Origin: Streptomyces sp. CNH099
GTDB taxonomy: Bacteria > Actinomycetota > Actinomycetes > Streptomycetales > Streptomycetaceae
DNA length: 64,000 nt
Direction of reading: 5' to 3'
NCBI GenBank assembly: GCA_000514715.1
Contig: AZWL01000011.1
Coordinates: forward strand, 162,506 to 226,505
The notes under the pieces were generated by a model. The model searched no databases. It was given only the letters and a program-made list of their open reading frames with translations, and was not told the DNA's origin. Below are positions 8,677-17,377 of this stretch, one piece after another; position 1 is the stretch's first letter; the number at the start of each line of letters is the position of its first letter. The position numbers and the translations under genes are program-made.

Positions 8677-8708
8677 ATCGCGCTGGACCCGGCGGAGTCC
8701 AGCGCGAT
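8677..8708. other. 12-bp perfect inverted repeat
   Basis: ATCGCGCTGGAC (8677-8688) and GTCCAGCGCGAT (8697-8708) are perfectly complementary around an 8-base loop. No T-run follows on either strand, so an RNA structure or binding site is as likely as a terminator. Confidence 0.6.
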
Positions 8709-8790
8709 CGACGACGCTGCGTCGCCCGCGTTCCGCGAGGGCGGTGAGCCGGGCTAGGGGGTCCCGGCCAGCCCCGGCGACGCGGGTGGG

Positions 8791-8997
8791 TCAGGCCTCG
8801 CTGCGCTGCTGCGGAATACCCGCCAGCAGAGCGCGGACCTCCGCCTCGCGGTAGCGGCGATGCCCGCCGAGCGTGCGGATCGACGTGAGCTTGCCGGCCT
8901 TCGCCCAGCGCGTGACCGTCTTCGGGTCAACGCGGAACATCGTGGCTACCTCGGCGGGGGTCAGCAGCGGCTCGGCGTCAGGGGTGCGAGCGGTCAT
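8791..8997 (-). CDS. bldC: Developmental regulator BldC
   Basis: A 68-residue MerR-like winged-helix DNA-binding protein. Its sequence from MTARTPDAEPLLTPAEV to the end at GIPQQRSEA matches, from memory, S. coelicolor BldC nearly or completely. It has a single DNA-binding domain (about residues 13-62) with no dimerisation or effector domain. BldC binds direct repeats cooperatively and holds back sporulation genes during vegetative growth. The ATG at 8997 has an ideal AGGAGG ribosome binding site; the frame extends further upstream but without a better start. An inverted repeat lies just before the ribosome binding site (9014-9035). Confidence 0.97.
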   Translation of the reverse strand: MTARTPDAEPLLTPAEVATMFRVDPKTVTRWAKAGKLTSIRTLGGHRRYREAEVRALLAGIPQQRSEA

Positions 8998-9013
8998 GAG
9001 CGGCCTCCTCGGG

Positions 9014-9035
9014 AGAACCGAACCTTCTCGGTTCT
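9014..9035. promoter_or_regulatory. Inverted repeat abutting the bldC ribosome binding site
   Basis: AGAACCGA and TCGGTTCT are perfect 8-bp arms around 6 bp. In the bldC mRNA the hairpin ends only a few bases before AGGAGG, so it could modulate translation. As DNA it could be an operator. Confidence 0.5.
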
Positions 9036-9227
9036 TTCCTCTAAATTCTGCACCTTGACCCTCGTTGACCGATATGGCCAACGGGGGTCGAGTCGGTAAT
9101 AGGACGAACGGCTTGTCCTCGGCACTACAACTACACCATCTGTCCAGCGGCGTCGGCCAAACCGATGGAATTGCCCTCTGAGGTGTTCAACCTCGACGGA
9201 TCCCGCTGGACCGGGCCATAGCGGACA

Positions 9228-9243
9228 GTCACGCCATCGTGAC
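9228..9243. promoter_or_regulatory. GTCACG-4-CGTGAC palindrome upstream of bldC
   Basis: Perfect 6-bp arms around CCAT. Further GTCAC pentamers follow at 9249-9253 and 9265-9269 with spacings near two helical turns. It is a candidate regulator site about 230 bp before the bldC start. Confidence 0.35.
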
Positions 9244-9631
9244 GATCAGTCACAGCACCACCAGGGGTCACAACGCCTCCCACGAGAGGATCAATGCTCG
9301 GCATTCCACCCTAAGTTGGACGGAACATACCCCATCTGGACTCCTTGCCCTATATCGTCACCCAGGCTACGCGTTGACGGCAAGACCCAGGTACGTGCTT
9401 TCCATCACGCTTGACCAATTAGCCTGGTTCGGGACCTTCGTCCGGGACGAAGGCCCCGGGGACCAGGGGCCGAACGGCCCCTTCCGCGCCGGGGCATGGC
9501 GGGACACTAGTCCGGATTTGTTCGTCGCACTAGAGAGCGCTTGTCCAGCGCCCGCCCGATGCCGGGGGGTTCGGCGCCCCGTACGCCCGCGCTCCCGCCC
9601 TCCGCCGCACGCGCCGCGACGGCCACCGACG

Positions 9632-10465
9632 CTAGCTGGCGAACTGCCGCTCGCGCACCGCGCTCCAACGGTCCGTCAGCCGCTGGTACGCCCGCCCGGC
9701 CCGCTCCTCGTCCCCCGCGGCCAGCGCCGCCAAGCCCTCCGCGACCTCGGCCGCCGAGCGGTCCTCCGCCAGGTGCTCCTTCGGCAGCACGTGCACGAGC
9801 CCGCCGTAGTCCAGCTCCACCAGCGACCGCGGATGGAACTCCTCCAGCCACTTGCCGACGTCCACGAGCCCCTCGACCAGCGGCGCCTGCCCCACCGCGT
9901 CGCGCAGCGCCTTCAGCCCGCGCGCGACCCGGCGCCTGGCCTGCACCATCGGCGTGCGGTAGCGCAGCAGCGTGCGCGCGCCCGTCTCGTACTCCTTCTC
10001 GTCGTCCGAGAAGAGCACGAACCAGCGCATCGGCACCGTCCACACCGCCGACCTGATCCACGGCCGGGCGTCCGGGTTCGCCACCCGCCAGCGGGCGTGG
10101 TCGGCGAGCGCCTGCTCCCGTACGACCTCGGGCAGCGCCGCCTCCAGCACCGGCCGGGGCAGCTCGTCGACCAGCTCGTCCAGCGCCAGCCAGCTGCGCA
10201 GCCGGGTGCGCCAGGGGCAGACGCACGTCACGCCGTCGACGTCGGCGACGAAGGCGTCCCCGCTCTCGTGCGCCGGGGCCGCCGTCGGCGGGGTGCCGGC
10301 CAGCCCGGCCAGGGCGCGCAGCAGCTCGTCCTGGCTGGTGGGGGTGGCCTCGCGGGCGGCGTAGCGGTACCAGTGGGTGCGTTCGGGTTCGGGGAAGGCG
10401 GCCAGTGGCTCGTACACGCGCAGGTACGTCGCGTACGGGATCACCAATGACGACACCACGGCCAC
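9632..10465 (-). CDS. Conserved actinobacterial protein of unknown function
   Basis: A 277-residue soluble protein beginning [21 protein letters not shown]. It has no signal peptide or membrane helix. It is rich in Trp and Arg and contains a [12 protein letters not shown] segment in the middle. The GTG at 10465 is used because GGGGAG lies just upstream. Between bldC and vdh is the place where Streptomyces carries a conserved hypothetical gene, which supports it as real. I do not recognise a catalytic motif. It diverges from the valine dehydrogenase gene. Confidence 0.75.
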   Translation of the reverse strand: MAVVSSLVIPYATYLRVYEPLAAFPEPERTHWYRYAAREATPTSQDELLRALAGLAGTPPTAAPAHESGDAFVADVDGVTCVCPWRTRLRSWLALDELVDELPRPVLEAALPEVVREQALADHARWRVANPDARPWIRSAVWTVPMRWFVLFSDDEKEYETGARTLLRYRTPMVQARRRVARGLKALRDAVGQAPLVEGLVDVGKWLEEFHPRSLVELDYGGLVHVLPKEHLAEDRSAAEVAEGLAALAAGDEERAGRAYQRLTDRWSAVRERQFAS

Positions 10466-10657
10466 GCCTTCTCCCCTCTCCCAGCTACGTACCCGAGTCT
10501 CCCGCAGACTATGGTGCTGAGTCCTCCGGGGGGACGCTCCCGGAGCCACGACCCCGCCGGGGGTCCCGGAAGGCGGGCGCCGTTCTACGCTTATGCCACT
10601 ACCTGCCCTCCCCACCCCTGGAGGGCAGCAGCCCGCGACCAAACCGGAGTCACCACC

Positions 10658-11740
10658 GTGACCGACGTTCTCTCCACACTCTTCCGCTCCGACCAGGGCG
10701 GCCATGAACAGGTGGTCCTGTGCCAGGACCGCGAGACCGGCCTCAAGGCGGTCGTCGCCATCCACTCCACCGCCCTGGGCCCGTCCCTGGGCGGCACCCG
10801 CTTCCACGCCTACGCCTCGGCGGACGACCCCGAGCAGGCCGCGGTGCTGGACGCGCTGAACCTCTCCCGCGGCATGTCGTACAAGAACGCCATGGCCGGC
10901 CTCGACCACGGCGGCGGCAAGGCCGTCATCATCGGCGACCCCGAGACCGACAAGACCGAGGACCTGCTGCTGGCCTACGGCCGCTTCGTCGCCTCGCTGG
11001 GCGGCCGCTACGTCACGGCGTGCGACGTCGGCACGTACGTCCACGACATGGACGTGGTCTCCCGTACGAACCGGTGGACCACCGGCCGCTCCCCCGAGAA
11101 CGGCGGCTGCGGCGACTCCTCCGTACTGACGTCGTTCGGCGTCTTCCAGGGCATGCGCGCGGTGGCCGAGCACCTGTGGGGCACGTCGTCGCTGCGCGGG
11201 CGGCGGGTCGGGATCGCCGGGGTCGGCAAGGTGGGGCACATCCTCGTGGACCACCTGGTCGCGGACGGTGCGGAGGTCGTGATCACCGACGTGCGGCAGG
11301 CGTCCGTGGACCGGGTGCTGGCGGCGCACCCCGGCGTGGCGGTCGCGGCCGACACCGACGCGCTGATCCGCGAGCCGCTGGACGTGTACGCGCCGTGCGC
11401 GCTGGGCGGCGCCCTGAACGACGACACGGTGCCGGTCCTCGCCGCGAAGGCCGTCTGCGGCGCGGCGAACAACCAGCTGGAGCACCCGGGCGTGGAGAAG
11501 GACCTGGCCGACCGCGGCATCCTCTACGCCCCGGACTACGTGGTCAACGCGGGCGGCGTCATCCAGGTCGCCGAGGAGCTGCACGGCTTCGACATGGACC
11601 GGGCGCGGGCGAAGGCCGCGCGGATCTTCGACACGACGGTGGAGATATTCCGCCGGGCGGCGTCCGACGGCGTGCCGCCGGCGGTGGCGGCGGACCGGAT
11701 CGCGGAGCAGCGCATGGCGGACGCCAGGCGCCGGGGCTGA
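10658..11740 (+). CDS. vdh: Valine/leucine dehydrogenase (branched-chain amino acid dehydrogenase)
   Basis: A 360-residue Glu/Leu/Phe/Val dehydrogenase. It catalyses NAD-dependent oxidative deamination of branched-chain amino acids to 2-oxo acids, which feed branched acyl-CoA starters in Streptomyces. The substrate/catalytic lysines fall in [10 protein letters not shown] (Lys76) and [10 protein letters not shown] (Lys88). The nucleotide-binding motif GIAGVGKVG is at about 185-193. The GTG at 10658 has a GGAG site 8 bases upstream and gives the N-terminus [18 protein letters not shown] expected for Vdh. The location next to bldC matches Streptomyces vdh. Confidence 0.95.
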   Translation: MTDVLSTLFRSDQGGHEQVVLCQDRETGLKAVVAIHSTALGPSLGGTRFHAYASADDPEQAAVLDALNLSRGMSYKNAMAGLDHGGGKAVIIGDPETDKTEDLLLAYGRFVASLGGRYVTACDVGTYVHDMDVVSRTNRWTTGRSPENGGCGDSSVLTSFGVFQGMRAVAEHLWGTSSLRGRRVGIAGVGKVGHILVDHLVADGAEVVITDVRQASVDRVLAAHPGVAVAADTDALIREPLDVYAPCALGGALNDDTVPVLAAKAVCGAANNQLEHPGVEKDLADRGILYAPDYVVNAGGVIQVAEELHGFDMDRARAKAARIFDTTVEIFRRAASDGVPPAVAADRIAEQRMADARRRG

Positions 11741-11756
11741 GCGCCGGGCGCTCTTT
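11739..11756 (+). terminator. vdh terminator overlapping the stop codon
   Basis: GAGCGCC and GGCGCTC form a tight hairpin beginning in the TGA stop and followed by TTTC. Confidence 0.5.
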
Positions 11757-12111
11757 CGCCCGCCCGGTGCCCGGGTGCGCGCCGGAGCGGGCGAAGGGGC
11801 GCGCGTCGGCCCGCCCCGGGCCCTGCGAGAACGTTCACCAAGGCAAAGGATCGGCGGCACGTAACGCATGTCACCACCGCGCGGCGGGTCGCTCCTCGTC
11901 AGACGATAGAATCGGGTCTTGACCAGCGGGGACGCGGGCTTCACCGGGATCGGCGGCGGGGCCTGTGCTGCGAGCGACGTACCGTCAGGGTGCAGAAACA
12001 GGTACCGTTGAACCCCGATGGACGGTCCCTCTCACCGAGGGTCCGCATCCGATCATGAACGCGTGTCAGACTCTGGGGCCATCGAGCCCCGTCGTTTGAG
12101 GGGGTCGACCC
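11741..12111. other. Leader and promoter region of the DUF3073 gene
   Basis: About 370 bp with no gene. A TAGAAT hexamer at 11906 could be a -10 box. Two hairpins precede the start: CGGTCCCTC/GAGGGTCCG at 12023-12045 (one mismatch) and GGGGC/GCCCC at 12075-12090. They imply a structured 5' leader. Confidence 0.45.
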
Positions 12112-12375
12112 ATGGGGCGCGGCCGGGCCAAGGCCAAGCAGACGAAGGTCGCCCGCCAGCTGAAGTACAACAGCGGTGGGACTGACCTCTCACGCCTTGC
12201 CGAAGAGCTGGGCGCATCGACGGCGAAGGAGCCGTCGAACGGACAGCAGCAGCAGGTCGAGGAAGAGCCGTCCGACGACGACCTGTATGCACGCTATGCC
12301 GAGTTGTACGACGACGAGGACGACGAGGACGGCGAGGACTCGGCCGGTTCGTCGGAGCGGCGTCGCGGGGCCTGA
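12112..12375 (+). CDS. DUF3073 family protein
   Basis: An 87-residue protein with a basic N-terminus (MGRGRAKAKQTKVARQLKY) and a very acidic middle and C-terminus (runs of Asp/Glu at about 51-76). This is the standard form of the small actinobacterial DUF3073 family, which sits beside purM in Streptomyces. Its role is unknown; the charge split suggests nucleic acid or ribosome contact (inference). GAGGGGG lies about 10 bases before the ATG. It converges with purM. Confidence 0.9.
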   Translation: MGRGRAKAKQTKVARQLKYNSGGTDLSRLAEELGASTAKEPSNGQQQQVEEEPSDDDLYARYAELYDDEDDEDGEDSAGSSERRRGA

Positions 12376-12461
12376 ACCGCAGGCGGCAAATCGGAGCTCG
12401 GCTCGGGGACACCCCCGGACGGGCCCTTTTTGCTGCCCCGAACCGGCCGGAGGCGACGGGG

Positions 12462-13649
12462 TCAGCGGGCATAGTCCCCCGTCAGCACCACGCCGCCGCC
12501 CTCTCCGCCGGACCCTTCCCCGCCGTCCCTCTCTCCGCCGGACCCTTCCCCGCCGGACCCTTCGCCGTCAGCCGCTGCCCGCGCCTCGCGCACCTCGCCG
12601 GCGACCCAGGCGTCGACCCCGCGGTCCGCGAGCAGCGCGAGCGTGACGTCGACCGACTCCTGCGGCACGACGGCGACCATGCCGACGCCCATGTTCAGCG
12701 TCCGCTCCAGCTCCGCCCGCTCGACCCGGCCCACCTCCCCGACCACGTCGAAGACCGGGCCCGGCGCCCACGTCCCCCGGTCGACCACGGCCCGTAGCCC
12801 CTCCGGCACCACCCGGGCCAGGTTGCTGGCGAGGCCGCCGCCCGTGACGTGCGAGAAGGCGTGCACCTCGGTGGCGCGCAGCAGCGCGAGGCAGTCCAGC
12901 GAGTAGATCTTCGTCGGCTCCAGCAGCTCCTCGCCGAGCGTGCGGCCGAACTCCGGCACCGCCCGGTCCAGCGCCCACCCGGCGCGGTCCAGCAGCACGT
13001 GCCGCACCAGCGAGTACCCGTTGGAGTGAAGGCCCGAGGAGCCCATCGCGACGATCACGTCACCCGTACGGATGCGTTCGACACCCAGCAGGGCGTCCGC
13101 CTCGACCACGCCGGTGCCGGCGCCGGCCACGTCGTACTCGTCCGGCCCCAGCAGCCCCGGGTGCTCCGCCGTCTCGCCGCCGACCAGCGCACAGCCGGCC
13201 AGCACGCAGCCCTCGGCGATGCCCTTGACGATCGCCGCCACCCGCTCCGGGACCACCTTCCCGACGCAGACGTAGTCCGTCATGAACAGCGGTTCCGCGC
13301 CCGTGACCACCAGGTCGTCGACGACCATCGCGACCAGGTCGTGCCCGATCGTGTCGTGCACGTCCATGCGCTGCGCGACCGCGACCTTCGTCCCCACCCC
13401 GTCGGTCGCGGAGGCGAGCAGCGGGCGCTCGTAGCGCTTGAGGACGGAGGCGTCGAAGAGGCCGGCGAAGCCGCCGAGCGCGCCGACCGACTCCGGCCGG
13501 CGGGTCTTCCGCACCCACTCCTTCATCAGCTCGACGGCGCGGTCACCGGCCTCGATGTCGACGCCCGCGGCCGCATAGGAGCCGGCGGCGGGGGCGGCGT
13601 CGGCGGCGGGGGCGGCGTCGGGGGCGGGGGGCTGGCTGGCACCAGACAT
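12462..13649 (-). CDS. purM: Phosphoribosylformylglycinamidine cyclo-ligase PurM
   Basis: A 395-residue AIR synthetase, the fifth step of purine synthesis (FGAM + ATP to AIR). Signature SYAAAGVDIEAG is at 24-35 and DGVGTK at 83-88, with the GGGLASNL glycine-rich segment later. GGAGGA lies 9 bases before the ATG at 13649. The Ala/Pro-rich first 23 residues and the C-terminal GEGSGGE-type repeats (bases about 12486-12560) extend the usual domain. The gene follows purF with a 65-bp gap, so co-transcription is likely. Confidence 0.97.
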   Translation of the reverse strand: MSGASQPPAPDAAPAADAAPAAGSYAAAGVDIEAGDRAVELMKEWVRKTRRPESVGALGGFAGLFDASVLKRYERPLLASATDGVGTKVAVAQRMDVHDTIGHDLVAMVVDDLVVTGAEPLFMTDYVCVGKVVPERVAAIVKGIAEGCVLAGCALVGGETAEHPGLLGPDEYDVAGAGTGVVEADALLGVERIRTGDVIVAMGSSGLHSNGYSLVRHVLLDRAGWALDRAVPEFGRTLGEELLEPTKIYSLDCLALLRATEVHAFSHVTGGGLASNLARVVPEGLRAVVDRGTWAPGPVFDVVGEVGRVERAELERTLNMGVGMVAVVPQESVDVTLALLADRGVDAWVAGEVREARAAADGEGSGGEGSGGERDGGEGSGGEGGGVVLTGDYAR

Positions 13650-13714
13650 GGCGTTGGGGTCCTCCGGGTAGGTCAGCACGTCGTACGCGTCCGGCAGCCG
13701 GCGCGGAGAGGGGC

Positions 13715-15235
13715 CTACGGGCGGCGCAGGGCGTCGGCGGCGTCGGGCCCGCCGGCGACCTCGGTCTCCAGCAGGTGCTTGCCCAGCAGCTCCGGGTCGG
13801 GCAGCTCCATCGGGTACTCGCCGTCGAAGCAGGCGCGGCAGAGGTTGTTCTTGGGGATGCCGGTGGCCTCGATCATCCCGTCGGTGGAGATGTACGCGAG
13901 GGAGTCCGCCCCCAGCGACTGCCCGATCTCCTCCACCGACGCGCCGTTGGCGATCAGCTCGGCGCGGGTGGCGAAGTCGATGCCGAAGAAGCACGGCCAC
14001 TTGATCGGCGGCGACGAGATGCGCACGTGCACCTCGGCGGCGCCGGCCTCGCGGAGCATGCGGACCAGCGCGCGCTGTGTGTTGCCGCGGACGATCGAGT
14101 CGTCCACGACGACGAGGCGCTTGCCGCCGATGACCTCCTTGAGCGGGTTCAGCTTCAGCCGGATGCCGAGCTGCCGGATCGTCTGGGACGGCTGGATGAA
14201 GGTCCGGCCGACGTAGCTGTTCTTGACCAGCCCGGCCCCGTACGGGATGCCGCTGGCCTCCGCGTACCCGATGGCCGCGGGGGTGCCGGACTCGGGCGTG
14301 GGTATCACCAGGTCGGCGTCGGCGGGGGCCTCGGCGGCGAGCTGGCGGCCCATCTCGACCCGGGAGAGGTACACGTTCCGGCCGGCGATCTCGGTGTCGG
14401 GGCGGGCCAGGTACACGTACTCGAAGACACACCCCTTGGGCTTTGCTTCGGCAAAACGACTGGCGCGCAGCCCGTTCTCGTCGATCGCGATCAGCTCGCC
14501 CGGCTCCACCTCCCGGATGAAGCTCGCCCCGACGATGTCCAGCCCGGCGGTCTCCGACGCCACCACCCAGCCCCGGTCCAGCCGCCCCAGCACCAGCGGC
14601 CGGATGCCCTGCGGGTCCCGGGCGGCGTAGAGCGTCTGCTCGTCCATGAACACCAGGCTGAACGCGCCCTTGACCCGCGGCAGCACCAGCGGCGCGGCGT
14701 CCTCCACGGTCAGCGGCTTGCCGTCGTCGTCCACCTGCCCGGCGAGCAGCGCGGTCACCAGGTCGGTGTCGTTGGTCGCCACCGCCCGCCCGCCGCGCGA
14801 GGCGCCGTCCGGCGGCAGCGCGGCGACCATCCCGGACAGCTCGGCGGTGTTGACCAGGTTGCCGTTGTGACCGAGCGCGAGCGACCCGTGCGGGGTGGCC
14901 CGGAAGGTGGGCTGCGCGTTCTCCCACACGGAGGCACCGGTGGTCGAGTAGCGGGCGTGGCCCACGGCGATGTGGCCCTGGAGGGAGCCGAGGGAGGTCT
15001 CGTCGAAGACCTGCGAGACCAGGCCCATGTCCTTGAAAACGAGGATCTGCGAACCGTTGCTCACCGCGATGCCCGCGGACTCCTGTCCCCGGTGCTGCAG
15101 TGCGTACAGTCCGAAGTAGGTGAGCTTGGCGACCTCCTCGCCCGGGGCCCAGACGCCGAAGACGCCGCAGGCGTCCTGGGGGCCCTTCTCGCCGGGAAGC
15201 AGGTCGTGGCTGAGTCGTCCGTCACCACGTGGCAC
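13715..15235 (-). CDS. purF: Amidophosphoribosyltransferase PurF
   Basis: A 506-residue enzyme that commits PRPP to purine synthesis. A short propeptide ends before Cys23 in DACGVFG, which becomes the N-terminal glutaminase nucleophile after processing. The PRPP-binding loop VVVDDSIVRGNT lies near residues 370-382. Conserved cysteines typical of Fe-S-containing PurF follow (for example CFFGID and NLCRACFDG). The GTG at 15235 gives the known Streptomyces N-terminus PRGDGRLSHDLLPGEKG; the ribosome binding site is poor. It forms a unit with purM. Confidence 0.97.
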   Translation of the reverse strand: MPRGDGRLSHDLLPGEKGPQDACGVFGVWAPGEEVAKLTYFGLYALQHRGQESAGIAVSNGSQILVFKDMGLVSQVFDETSLGSLQGHIAVGHARYSTTGASVWENAQPTFRATPHGSLALGHNGNLVNTAELSGMVAALPPDGASRGGRAVATNDTDLVTALLAGQVDDDGKPLTVEDAAPLVLPRVKGAFSLVFMDEQTLYAARDPQGIRPLVLGRLDRGWVVASETAGLDIVGASFIREVEPGELIAIDENGLRASRFAEAKPKGCVFEYVYLARPDTEIAGRNVYLSRVEMGRQLAAEAPADADLVIPTPESGTPAAIGYAEASGIPYGAGLVKNSYVGRTFIQPSQTIRQLGIRLKLNPLKEVIGGKRLVVVDDSIVRGNTQRALVRMLREAGAAEVHVRISSPPIKWPCFFGIDFATRAELIANGASVEEIGQSLGADSLAYISTDGMIEATGIPKNNLCRACFDGEYPMELPDPELLGKHLLETEVAGGPDAADALRRP

Positions 15236-15332
15236 GTCATCGAGTCTAAGGCAGGTTGGCCCGGGCACCCGAACGGCAAGAACGTGGCCCGGATCACGTC
15301 CCACCCTCCGGGCGGGCCCGTGCCGGCCCGGT

Positions 15333-15887
15333 TCAGGAGGGACGGCCGCCGGGTTGCCAGTTGTGGACCTCCACGGACGCGTACGCGTTCGGGGTCAGGA
15401 GCGCGCGGGCCGTCTCCCGGTCCGGGGCGTGGAGCAGGGCGGCCGTGCCCAGCCAGGCGGTGCCGTCGTCGGACAGCAGGGGGCCGTACGCGATCAGGTC
15501 GTCCCGGTCCCGGGGCGGGTCGAGGTCGGCGGCCGGGGCGGCGCCGAGGCCCAGGACGAGGTAGCGGCTGCCGCCGGTGCGGCCGCCGGGGACGTCCCAC
15601 ATCGTGCGGCCCAGCGCGTTGCGCCAGCGGCGCAGCAGCACGTCGCGGTACGCGCCCGCCTGGTAGCCGGGCTCGTCGAAGGCGAACGCGCGGGCGGTGG
15701 CGGCGTCCGGCAGGTCGAGGATGTGGACGCTGCCGGTGGGGGTGTCACCGTCGGCGGCGCTCAGCGTCGGACCGCGGGCGATCATCTCGGCCGCGTACCG
15801 GTCCATGTAGGACCAGTGCTCTTCCAGCAGCTCGTACCGCAGCTCCAGGGAGCCGGGCCGGTCACGGTGGTAGCAGAAGAACTCCAT
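15333..15887 (-). CDS. YciI-like (YCII-related) domain protein
   Basis: A 184-residue protein with two ferredoxin-like halves. The first begins MEFFCYHRDRPGSLELR with HWSYMDRYAAEMIARGP, the pattern of YCII-related alpha-beta barrel proteins. The second half (about residues 105-184) repeats the theme with YGPLLSDDGTAWLGTAALL. Such domains bind or rearrange small molecules. No specific substrate is evident. It lies between purF and a mycothiol-type enzyme and is probably independent of purine synthesis. Confidence 0.75.
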   Translation of the reverse strand: MEFFCYHRDRPGSLELRYELLEEHWSYMDRYAAEMIARGPTLSAADGDTPTGSVHILDLPDAATARAFAFDEPGYQAGAYRDVLLRRWRNALGRTMWDVPGGRTGGSRYLVLGLGAAPAADLDPPRDRDDLIAYGPLLSDDGTAWLGTAALLHAPDRETARALLTPNAYASVEVHNWQPGGRPS

Positions 15888-15930
15888 GGCCTCAGTCTTC
15901 TACACCCGCCGTCGGCACCGTCGTGCCCGG

Positions 15931-16770
15931 TCAGGCGAGGACCGGGAGGACCGGCGACAGGTCCGCCCGGTCGCCGCTGGCCGTGACCGCGCCCTCCGCC
16001 AGGGCCACGGCCCAGTCCGTGCGGCCCGTCGCCAGGCGGATCCACGTCAGCGGGGCCGCCTCCACCACGTTCGGCGGGGTGCCGCGGGTGTGGCGCGGGC
16101 CCTCTGTGCACTGGATCGCCGCGTACGGCGGGATGCGGACCTCCACCGCCGCGCCCGGGGCCTTCGCCGCCAGGGCGTCCGCCAGGACGCGGACGACGGC
16201 GGCGACCGCGCCCCGGTCCAGGGGGATGTCGACGCCGGTGGCGCGGGCCAGGTCGTCGCTGTGCACGACGAACTCGACAAGGCGGGTGACGGTCAGGTCG
16301 AGCGCCGTCATCGGGCCGAAGCGGTGCGGCAGCAGCCGGTCGGTGCGTACGGCCTCGGGCCCGGCCGCCGCCAGCCGGGCCGCCGCCGCGTCGAGCGCCG
16401 CGGCCGGCGCGGCGGGCCCGGTCCCGTGCTCCGCGGCGATGCGGTCGGCCTCCCGCCGCGTCCGCTCGTCCAGCCGGTCGGCGATGCCCGCCGTCGACAC
16501 GGCCCACGCCGGCAGGTCGACCGCCGCCCGCGCGGCCGGCGGCGCCGGCTCGGCGAGCAGCCGCGGCGTCGCCTCGACCTGGTCGACAACGTGCGCCAGC
16601 AGCAGCCGGACGTCCCAGCCCGGCAGCCCCGACGGCAGCGCGAGCCGGTCGGCGTCCAGCGCGTGCGCCGCGGCGCTGAGGGCGCGCACCTGCGCCGTGA
16701 GCGCCGTCCACGTCTTCTCCGGGTCGTACGTGCGCGCCCTGCGGGCGCCGCTGCGCTTGGCGGTGGGCAT
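15931..16770 (-). CDS. Maleylpyruvate isomerase / mycothiol-dependent enzyme family protein
   Basis: A 279-residue protein with the N-terminal DinB-like four-helix fold of mycothiol-dependent isomerases. LPGWDVRLLLAHVVDQVEAT carries the first metal-binding His, and RLVEFVVHSDDLARAT near residue 170 the second. A C-terminal sterol-carrier-like domain follows (about 195-279). Actinobacteria use this family for mycothiol-linked isomerisation or detoxification; the exact reaction cannot be read. It diverges from the PH-domain gene across only 54 bp. Confidence 0.8.
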   Translation of the reverse strand: MPTAKRSGARRARTYDPEKTWTALTAQVRALSAAAHALDADRLALPSGLPGWDVRLLLAHVVDQVEATPRLLAEPAPPAARAAVDLPAWAVSTAGIADRLDERTRREADRIAAEHGTGPAAPAAALDAAAARLAAAGPEAVRTDRLLPHRFGPMTALDLTVTRLVEFVVHSDDLARATGVDIPLDRGAVAAVVRVLADALAAKAPGAAVEVRIPPYAAIQCTEGPRHTRGTPPNVVEAAPLTWIRLATGRTDWAVALAEGAVTASGDRADLSPVLPVLA

Positions 16771-16824
16771 GCCTGGAGCCTACGACCCGGGTCTGACAAC
16801 GCGGACGTGTGCCACCATGCGCGC

Positions 16825-17349
16825 ATGCCTATCGCCGACCGCCACCTCGCCGAAGACGAGTCCCTGGTGTACGTGACCCGCCAGCACTGGACCACGCTGA
16901 TCAACGAGTTCCTCGCGCTCTGCGTGATCGCGGTGGCCGCCGGGGCGCTCGTGTGGGGACTGCCGCGGGACGAGGACTGGGGGAAGTACACGACCTTCGG
17001 GGTGCTGGCCGTGGCGGCGATCTTCGCCTGTTACTTCTGGCTCGTCCCGCTGCTCCAGTGGCGCAGCACGATGTACATCCTCACCACCAAGCGGCTGTAC
17101 AAGCGCAGCGGCTTCCTGTCCAAGTCCGGCCGCAGCATCCCCCTCGCACGCGTGAACGACGTGTCGTTCCGCGCCAACCTGTGGGAACGGATCATGCGCT
17201 ACGGGACGCTCAACGTGCAGTCCGCGTCCGAGCAGGGCATGATGACGCTCCGGCACGTACCCGACCCGGAGGGGCTCAAGGCCGAGATCTACCGGGCCGT
17301 TGACGCCCTCGCGAGCGGGACCGGTGACGGGGCCGCGCCCCTGCGCTGA
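16825..17349 (+). CDS. PH-domain (bPH2) membrane protein
   Basis: A 174-residue protein with two transmembrane helices (about residues 26-45 and 55-73) followed by a bacterial PH domain (bPH2/YdbS type). The domain core includes STMYILTTKRLYKRSGFLSKSGRSIPLARVNDV. Such proteins sit in the cytoplasmic membrane; their ligands are unknown. The ATG at 16825 is chosen; a nearby ATG at 16817 is out of frame. It converges with purL. Confidence 0.85.
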   Translation: MPIADRHLAEDESLVYVTRQHWTTLINEFLALCVIAVAAGALVWGLPRDEDWGKYTTFGVLAVAAIFACYFWLVPLLQWRSTMYILTTKRLYKRSGFLSKSGRSIPLARVNDVSFRANLWERIMRYGTLNVQSASEQGMMTLRHVPDPEGLKAEIYRAVDALASGTGDGAAPLR

Positions 17350-17377
17350 CCCCGCCCCGTGTCACCGCGGACCGCGC

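Larger units (their letters stand above)
8422..8790. other. Intergenic region downstream of bldC, rich in hairpins
   Basis: This convergent gap of about 370 bp starts AT-richer (tgtatatgcaattgc near 8551-8565). It then holds two strong inverted repeats at 8624-8669 and 8677-8708. A 30-codon frame, GTG at 8668 to TAG at 8757, overlaps the second and is a possible micro-ORF. I see no recognisable gene. Confidence 0.6.
8998..9631. other. Long bldC upstream region
   Basis: About 630 bp without a supported gene, less GC-rich than its surroundings, containing the bldC promoter and leader. Visible elements are the inverted repeat at 9014-9035, a GTCACG/CGTGAC palindrome at 9228-9243 with further GTCAC copies at 9249 and 9265, and two hairpins near 9436-9482 (CCTTCGT/ACGAAGG and GGGGCC/GGCCCC) that probably terminate the leftward gene at 9632. 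A longer frame crossing this region on the plus strand is an antisense shadow. Confidence 0.6.

Noticed and set aside
9239..10450. 403-codon plus-strand frame over the bldC upstream region
   Set aside because: It runs antisense to the supported gene at 9632-10465 and has unbiased codons in its first part.
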